Positions 47,801 to 56,800 of a stretch of 64,000 nt of DNA are shown in pieces (position 1 is the first letter of the stretch; every line of letters begins with the position of its first letter). A model generated the notes under the pieces. It saw only the letters and a list, made by a program, of their open reading frames with translations, was not told the DNA's origin and did not search any database. The translations under genes and the position numbers were made by a program. Source of the stretch: Ischnura elegans (Eukaryota; Arthropoda; Insecta; Odonata; Coenagrionidae); the NCBI RefSeq assembly GCF_921293095.1, contig NC_060252.1:73490866-73554865 (forward strand), given 5' to 3'.

Positions 47801-50800
47801 TGCTCTTGGACAGGGGTTTGGAAGGGAAGGAAAGAGGCGCTGCCGCTATAGGAGCCTGATGATGCCTCAGGGGTAGGGATAGGGTTTGAAGGGAGGGACG
47901 GGGAATACCCTCGCCACTATAGAAGCGACCAGGGCCCAGTAAGGATATCAGGAAGATAATTGCATTAGAAAAGGAGGTATTCATGAACAAGAAGGAGCTT
48001 TTGAGAGGATCATTATGTAAGAGTTTAAAGAAAAGGTTAGTGAAGAGTATGAATCTGGAGTGTATTGCTTTACAGCGTGGAAACATGGACTCTTAGCAAG
48101 GAGGACTCGAGTGTTTGAGAGACTTGAAGTGTTCGAGATATGGTTGTGGAGGTGATTGGAGAAGGTGAAGTGGAGGGGGAGGAGGAGGAATGACAAAGTG
48201 CTGAACATGGTGGGTGAGGAGAGGGAGCTTCAAGATGAGATATGGAGTAGACAGGAGGTATGGATTGAGTGAGTACTCAGTGGGGAGGGGATGTTGAAAA
48301 CAGTGCTGGTGGTAGAATGTTGGGTAAACCAGGGAGAGGAAGGAAGAGAATAGGATTTTTGGATAGAATGAAAGGGAGTTGGCCTTATTATGAATTGCAG
48401 AGAGAATTCCATGAAGGGAGGGGAGACTGCAAGAATACTTCTTTGTGGAAACCTACCTTAATTGTAGAATACCTTAATAATACTAATAATTGAATTCAAT
48501 CTAGTGTATGCAAAGTAAATAGTATTCTCCTAAAATGCAGCAATATTCAATACATGTATATACACACATAATTCAAATTATGCTATCATTCATTTTTAAA
48601 GTAGACTGTTCTGAGTTAAAAAAAAACTAATGCATACAACCTGAAACAGTGGCTGCAACGATTTCTGAGGTCTCGGTGCTTCCGACCATTCCTCCCTGTA
48701 TAGAGGTGACACTTTCATTACAGGCCTATGTCAGATAAGAGTGGAAATATTTTTATGATTGTAAGCGATTGTTCACTATGGTATTTTGAACAAAAACAGA
48801 GTAACATAAACTATTATATCATGCTATAACAAGGTCATAAATTGAAATTTGGAGACTTGAATGGGGTACACATAACCTAGCCTTTATCATTTGATGCTTT
48901 GGGATTAATGATGCCAACTTTGGCACCAGCAACAATGAATGACCATAAGGAATTAAGCGTTTAAAGACAATTAGGGTACTTGTGGATTACTCTGGCTAAT
49001 CTTGTCAGTGATTAGTTCATAACTGGCTTGCTCACCAATTCTTTTTTATCATGGATTGTGCACAGCTTAATAATAATAATAATAATAATAATTTTTATTG
49101 TTCTGTTGGTCCAAGGAATAGAACATAGAACATGGTCAAGAGAATATTACAGGTAAAAAGAGATACCAAACACACAAAAAACGACACAGATCAATTATAC
49201 ATTATCACACATATATTCGTCTAGATTGTAATAGGCTTTGGATAAAAGCAGCCTTCTCAATTCGCGCTTGAAGGTTGCAATGTTGGACTGAGTTTTTACA
49301 TGCAGTGGTAATTTATTAAAAATAAGGGAAGCTGAGTGATGAGTTCCCTTTCTAGATAAGGCACAGGGTTGCCTTCTCAGGTGAACATCATTTCTGCGCC
49401 GAGTGAAATAATCATGAATGGTAGAGCTCGGACAGAATAAATCAGGATACATTTTGACAAATAGTGCACAATAAAAAATAAACAGACATGGTAGTGTCAT
49501 TATCTTGAATTTAAGAAACAGTGGCTTTCCTGGAGATCTGATGGAAACAGCAGCCATTGCCTTCAAAGATCTCTTTTGCATGGAGAAGGCCCTTGTGGCA
49601 GCACTGGTGTTGCCCCAAAATATCACACCATAAGACAGGTAGGAGTGGATTTTAGCAAAGTAAACTAGCTTTAAGATCTCCACAGAGGTGGTGGGGGCAA
49701 GTTTACGAATCATGAAGATACCAGATGAAATTTTTTTGTTCAGATTATCAACGTGGAATTGCCAGTCAAGATTTTCATTTAGAGTTAAACCCAAGAATTT
49801 AGTACAGTTAGACTGCTTGATTGAATTATTACTGATAGTTCGGAGTAAAGGGCTTGAAGTCGGGGGAGAAATTTTGTTATGGAAGTGGAGAAAAGATGTT
49901 TTGAGGTCATTTAATTGTAAGCTGTCATTATGGCACCATTGACCTATAGTTGAAACAGTTATTTGAGCAGCATTCGTTACTCCTAACAGCGTATCGCTAA
50001 GGTTCAGTGTAGAAGTGTCATCTGCATATAGGGTCACCTTACACATAGGTAGGTGATATTTGAGATCATTGATGAAGATGACAAATAAAAGAGGGCCCAG
50101 GATTGATCCTTGAGGGACCCCACAGTTCGATTTGAGAGGGTTGGATCGAAGTGTGTTAGCACCAGCAGCAAAAGTTGTATTTAATTGAACCATTTGCATT
50201 CTATTGGATAAGTAAGATTGTATCCAGGCTAGAGCATTGCCATTTATTCCAATGTGATTGAGTTTAGAAAACAGGATATTATGATTTAGGGTATCAAAAG
50301 CTTTCGATAGGTCGAAGAAAATCCCAAGTATTTCTTTCTGATTGGAAAGACCCCAAGTGATATCATTAATGAGTTGGAAAGCTGCAGATATTGTAGATCT
50401 TCCCTTGATGAAGCCATGTTGGGAAGAATTCAGCAAGTTAAAATGGGATAAATAATTCATTATGCGATTGTAGAAGAGTTTCTCAAAAATTTTTGAGAAA
50501 GCTGAGAGTAGTGCAATAGGTCGATAGTTATTGGCTTCAGTGGTTGATCCCTTTTTATGGATTGGAATGATGACAGCAGTTTTCAGGTAGGTAGGAAAAT
50601 GACCATTGCAGATAGACAAATTAAAAATGTCGGACAGAGGAGCAGAAATAATCCTAGCAACTAATTTAATGATAGGTATAGGGACTCCATCATATCCTAC
50701 TGACCAGGAATTAGAAAGAGAGTGGATGATGTTGGCAACCTCATTAGGGGTAGATGGGGAGAGAAAAATTGACGAGGGTGTTTTATCCCAACTAAGAGAA

Positions 50801-53800
50801 GGTAGATCTGTGTTATTAGCAGTTTGACAGAATTGGCTATTAAAACAATTTGCAATTGCAATAGGGTTCAAAACAGGTAGGTCATTAAATTTGATAAAAG
50901 TTGGTCTCTGTTCAAAGTTATTTTTAGTTTGTTGGTTAATAATCCTCCATGCAGCTTTGGAGGGGTTATTTGAAGAAGCAATGACATGGCTATGACGATT
51001 TTTCTTAAATTCCCTAATACTGCATTTGTATTTATGTAGAAGAGCTTTGTATTGATTGAGGAGGGATGGATCAGAAAACTTTGACAGTCTATGCAGTTCT
51101 TTAACCCTGGCATTCATATTTGGAATATTTGGCTTGAATTAAATGTAATTGAAAATAAAGGAACCGAAGGTCATTCTTGAAGAAAGTATGAATTATAGCA
51201 TAGAGATGATACACAAATCTATTGTGATGAGTGGTGGCTATTGTTCTGTCATTTTAACACCTTGACTACCACACTGTTTAGAGTGACTAAATCCCTGAGG
51301 ATTTCTGATGCCATTTCTGGCACTGATTGTTTGGGGTAGATTTGTGACCAAAGTGGTCATTATGACTGCAGTACTTCAAACAGAGTAAAACTCATTTTTG
51401 ATTCAGTTGCAATGATATTTCTATGTATCATTATCATGCAACTGATAAAAAAACCCTGATGGTGTCACAGGTTATAAATGCTAAAACACCATAGTGTGTT
51501 AAAGAACAGAATTTTGGCACTGCTCTATCATTCATCTCAAAAACCCAATGTTGACTCTCTCAGGGAGAATCTTCATTGTCTTTGACAAATATTGTGGCAA
51601 AATAAAATCTCTGGAATATTATGGGTATTTTCCATTTTTGGCTCAATTTCCATTATTTTCATGAGGTATGACAAGGTCCAGTCACAAGGCATTTTATTGA
51701 TTTCTAGTTATTATATTATATTTATATTAATCATCATAAAATATATTTATTAAACATGTATACATATATTTGAGGCTAAGAGATGCAGCAGTTTTTGTCT
51801 TTTAAATTATCCATCAACTTACATAGCTGAATCTTCGGTTGAATTCTTCTCCTTCTTCCATAGAAAAAACTTCTATGGTGCCATCTTGACAGCCAACAAG
51901 GAGATCAGGGACTCCGTCACCTGTAAGGTCGTAAGTGTCCAAGCAGAGAATACCATCCTTACGTTGCTTTCCTACATCCTTGAGAACCCATTCAAATAGT
52001 GAGTTATTTCCTGTGTCACTGCCAGAATCTCCAAACATTTGAACATACCTAAAAGCCAAAAAAGGTATTAGTGTAAATATTTTTTAATGCCAATTTTTCA
52101 AAGTAGCAGTGAAAACATATGCATACATCAGCTTCCCTAATTATTCAACTGCATCATGTATTTCAGAGAGAATTACTGAAATATTTTTCTCAATACGAAA
52201 TGAATGAACATATTTTAAATATTGTACATTACGTGTGTAACTAGTTGAATCTTGTAAATAGTGAATTGTGTCAATGTGTGAATCACTCCAGGTCAACTCA
52301 ATGTAAAAAGGTTAAGCTCGTCTAAAAGTTCCTGGCACCTAAATTTACAGAATGGCAGGGAGAAGAGGGGAAAGTAACCACCGGAGAGGTGGTTTTTATT
52401 TGCAAGGAAAAAACCTCTGCTCTATACCTCAAGGGAAAGCAGTGTCGTTTGAGTGGCTTAGCTAAGCAGGGGCATAATAAGGTCAATGTTTTGCGGTGGT
52501 ATAATGGTTCATTACTTTATGCAGTGCCTTGGTGGAATTGATAAGGGTAGACAAGTGAGTTTTGGATATTCACCAATTTTTTTAAACAATTTTTTAATTT
52601 TGCGAAAGATCCACAGAGAAAAAATCATTCGCCTTGACCGGGATTCGAACCTGGATCCCCCGATTTCCGGTCGAGTGCTTTAGCCAGTTAAGCTACCGAG
52701 GCGTCATTCTTCCCTGTGGATATTTTCCGGCACTACCGGACAAGATGTAACTGGACTGCTGAACCCGGGCTCCGGGTTCGAATCCCGGTCAAGGCGAATG
52801 ATTTTTTCTCTGTGGATCTTTCGCACGATTGTGCATTGCGGGTGACTCCCGTAAAAGTTATCACCGCGGCTAGTCCCGATATACTTTAAACTAATTTTTT
52901 AATTGGTAAAATAGAAACTGACATCGGAGAGCCAACTTAAAAATTGCCCCAAATTTTTGCTGAAATTAAGGGCGACAGCAATGTCACTGAACCGCCACTG
53001 CTCCCTCCTTGATCTGCCACTGAAGCTAAGAGAGTAGCTTAATTCTGTTTATTCTAATGAAGCAAATTCTGGGAGGTAGGCAGTGAGAGCAAGTATTCCC
53101 CGTGGAGTCCTGAAAGAGAATGGTCACTTTCACCTGCTGCCATTTCTCGCTACAGTCAGTCAAAATAGTCTCTCCCTGGGCAAAAATGGATTTACAGGTG
53201 CCACAAACTTTTAACAGAGCTCTAGTGTTATCAACTTGGCAATTTCCAATTCCTTTTAAATGTGACTTATTTAGTAACCCTAGGAATAAATAAAAAAATC
53301 AAATCGTAGAGTTTCATGACAATCAAGGAGGAATTGATGGGGTTCATAAAATTTAAGAGATTTTGTGAAATTTGAGCATACCTATTACTGAAAAAACATC
53401 CAAAACTCTAACTATTTTGCAGATAAAAGTTATGAACAGTTTAAAAAAAAGGAATAAATAGAACTTTAGACTATGATGTAACGTTTCATGATGGTACAAA
53501 TTTTCAAACTAGCAGTTATTGACTCTGTTTCACAACCAATTCACTACACCTTCAAAATTACATATGCAGCATTATTGTTTATTGGCGTACACTTTAAGCT
53601 AAGCCAGAAGATCACTTAAGGTCATTGGGAAAAAGGTGCGTAAAATTCCTTGCATGTGAAACTATTGTGAATTTAGTGAAATTACACTTGAAATACAAAT
53701 GTTTGATGAAAGGTTAAAAACTCAGCTCCCAAATACTCTAAACCGTAGGTATCTCCTTGATTTTCATTGCTGGTAGTGTTCCATTTGCACCGAATTTTTG

Positions 53801-56800
53801 CTTTTTTAATTCTACTGCTCTTGCTACAGTGATTATTATTAACAAGACTTCAAGAATATGTCAAAGAGGTCCTCTTAAAAGTACATATAAGTATAGTGTA
53901 TATATCAGTAAACTGTGGTATGGTAGTTGGCAAGAATTAGAGTAATTCTATGCCCCCAATCTCCTCAGCAACATGGTAAATTAGTAAATATGTATTTCAA
54001 AATATATTCATCCATTTTGAAAGTTATTCAAGTGCAGTGCATTAAAGTGCAATTCTGTTTTTATTTCCAATGGTAGGTAAATTTCAGCAGTCATAGCTAT
54101 AGACCATAATGATTTAGAATTTACATGCATGCATACTTCATTTACCAAAAGTATAATAGCTATCGTACTTACTATCAGATATATATTATACTAGGTTATC
54201 AGAATTTTCCAAGCACTAAATTTATGCTATGTAAGAGTATTCACCTTAGTAAATTCATTCTTCCAATTCTGCCATCTGATGTTCCAAAAAAGAGGTATGA
54301 ACTTTCATCTGCACTATGTGGTGGAACATGCAAAACTGTGGGTTGAACTGAGATATCCACTTTTTGTCTCACGTTGTTGTCTTTGATTACACTAATTGTG
54401 CCATCTTTCGATGCTGTTATTGGAATCACTTGCCTGCTCTGTATGGAGGATAACTCATGATTATTTTTTGTTTATTATTTCTTATTTTCAAATTTTGATC
54501 CAAATCTTTTCTCATGATACACAGAAAAACTTCATTTACTAAATACACCTCATTCTGACATTGCTACAGACATTTTTTAAGAGATCAGCTTTGAGAATAC
54601 AGCACACAATTCAACTAATGTCGAGATCAATGAGTACATGGCTTTCATCGCATAAGGGGGAATCACATAAAGTAGTATGATTCCTAAATAATTATGTGAA
54701 ATTACTTATTTTCATGTATACAATTGGTTAATAGCACATGAATGATGAAAACAAGCATTTCATCCAGGATGCAGTCAATGATAGAGGATTTCTAGTCAAC
54801 CACCTCTGAATTACATGAGAGTGATGTACCTGTTAGAATCATCAGACTTGTAGGTACAAAGACAAGGACCATGAAGTTCAGGTGTAACACTCCTAACTGC
54901 TCATCTAAATGCATTAGACAAAATGGTTTGGCTCTTAATACCAGGGACGGTTCTAGACATTTTTCTAGAGTAAGCGAGCAACATTCCGCCCCCCCTCCTC
55001 AAAAATAACCTAAGAGGTAGTAGGAATTCTCTCTGGATACATCTTAAAATAAAATCAAATACTCTTGGATTAAGGGTCTAGACTAAAATATTAGAGTGAA
55101 GGTATAACCTGCATTCTCTAATAAATTGACTGTGATATTCGTAGAGCTTAAAAACCAATTGTTTGTGAAAAATTTCAGAGTAAAAAATGCAAATAAATCA
55201 ATAAATACAACACGAGTCAGCTTTTAAGAAATTCAACCATTTATTTACTTACCAAATGAAAAAAGCTAAAGAAGTTTATACTTAGAACACTAAAAAGAGA
55301 TTTTTCTGGGGTATGGGTATCCACTTCACAATACATGCTTCCTTATACAATAATTTTGAGGAGTAAATCAACCCTCAAACTTTAATCTCTGTGTTTAATT
55401 AGTAATGAACTTAGGCGCCCCCTTTGGCTTGGTGCCCTATCCGGCCATGTAAACCAGCCCTGATTAACCCTTTCGAGACAGTGGAGTTCTCACCTTAGCA
55501 TGACTGCTGTACTGAGCCCCGAGAGAGTCTTCCGTCCCCTCCGTACGGAACATTTTTGCAGAAAATTCGTTAAGAAGGGTGCTGTGAATAATCACACACT
55601 CTCAGCACCAACCTTTTTCGACCCTTCCTAGGAGGGACTCCTCATTATCATTGACTCCGAGGGTAGTTGGGCTCCCTCCTTTTGGGGTTTATTACCCTAC
55701 CAGCGGCATTGGTTTGCGGTCAATCATGCCCCAGATGGCACAGAATCCTCCGTATCTAATTTGTATGCAGATAGTATCCATTGACGAAAAGCGACGGAGC
55801 GGTAGTCAATGGATACTATCTGCATGCGAATTAGATACAGAGGATTCTGTGGCGTCTGGGGCTTTGTTAATATGAATTAGCTATATGGATAATTGTTGCT
55901 TGAACATAAATTGCAGACTTTGAATTGAATTCCTCATTTTATTTTGTGAATTGTCAAATTTTGAGCGAAGCTCTACTGTCAATATTAACACATTTAATGC
56001 AGCAACAATTTCCATGTTGATGTTTATGCTGAAATCGAGATATGAGTTAATATTTATCACAGAATTTTGTTGAATCATTGTAAAAACTGCTCAAAAGACA
56101 AATAATTGAATTCTTAGTTTAAATTTTTTGGGAAAGGAGCAAATATTTATTTCAAAATGACTGGATAAGCAATTGTATGACCGCAGTCCCTTACCGCATA
56201 GAGGGCTAATTTAAGATGAGGGGTCGGGGTACCTCATCCCGGATTTTTAGGGTAAAGCCTAAGCCTCGCAGTGTTGGGTCCCAAAAGAAAGACATTGCAC
56301 ACCCACGACCGTCATAAAAGGGGGAGAGCTTGGAAATGTATATATATTCCGCATTCGTTCACCTGTGTAGGAAAATCTCAGATGAAAATTTGCGGCTTTC
56401 GTCTCCCGGGTCAAGAAACGTCCAGATGCATATTTTTTTCTTTAGTAGGGAAAAAGTTAATACCATTTTAACCTTTAAACGCCCAGCGTGCCTTTATCGG
56501 CATGAGAAAATTGCATAGCTCCACTCTGTACCTGGTGTGCCCTTACGGGCATGGTGATTTTAGTAAAATTCCAAGATGTATGCAATCTATTATACAATAA
56601 TACTGCAATTCCCTACTCACATTCACGTAAACAGAGGCTCCTCTTCCTTTGAGAAGAAGAAAATAAGAACATTTTTTTCATATGTGATAGCCATGAATTA
56701 CATTTTCCTCAATTAACAATATTTTAGACCACTGAGTCTCATATTTTAATGGATAAAAGCTTTTTGTTGCGCAAAAATTTTTAATGCAGCCACCTATACC

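Larger units (their letters stand above)
52600..52892. mobile_element. Second copy of the foldback tRNA-like element, opposite orientation
   Basis: 293 bp bounded by the perfect 12-bp repeat aattttttaatt (52588-52599 and 52893-52904). It has the same two ends as the 27740-28290 copy: tgcgaaagatccacag at one and tagtcccgatatactttaaa at the other. A full tRNA-like sequence on the - strand and a truncated one on the + strand face each other. Located in the BBS7 intron between 52049 and 54244. Confidence 0.78.
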
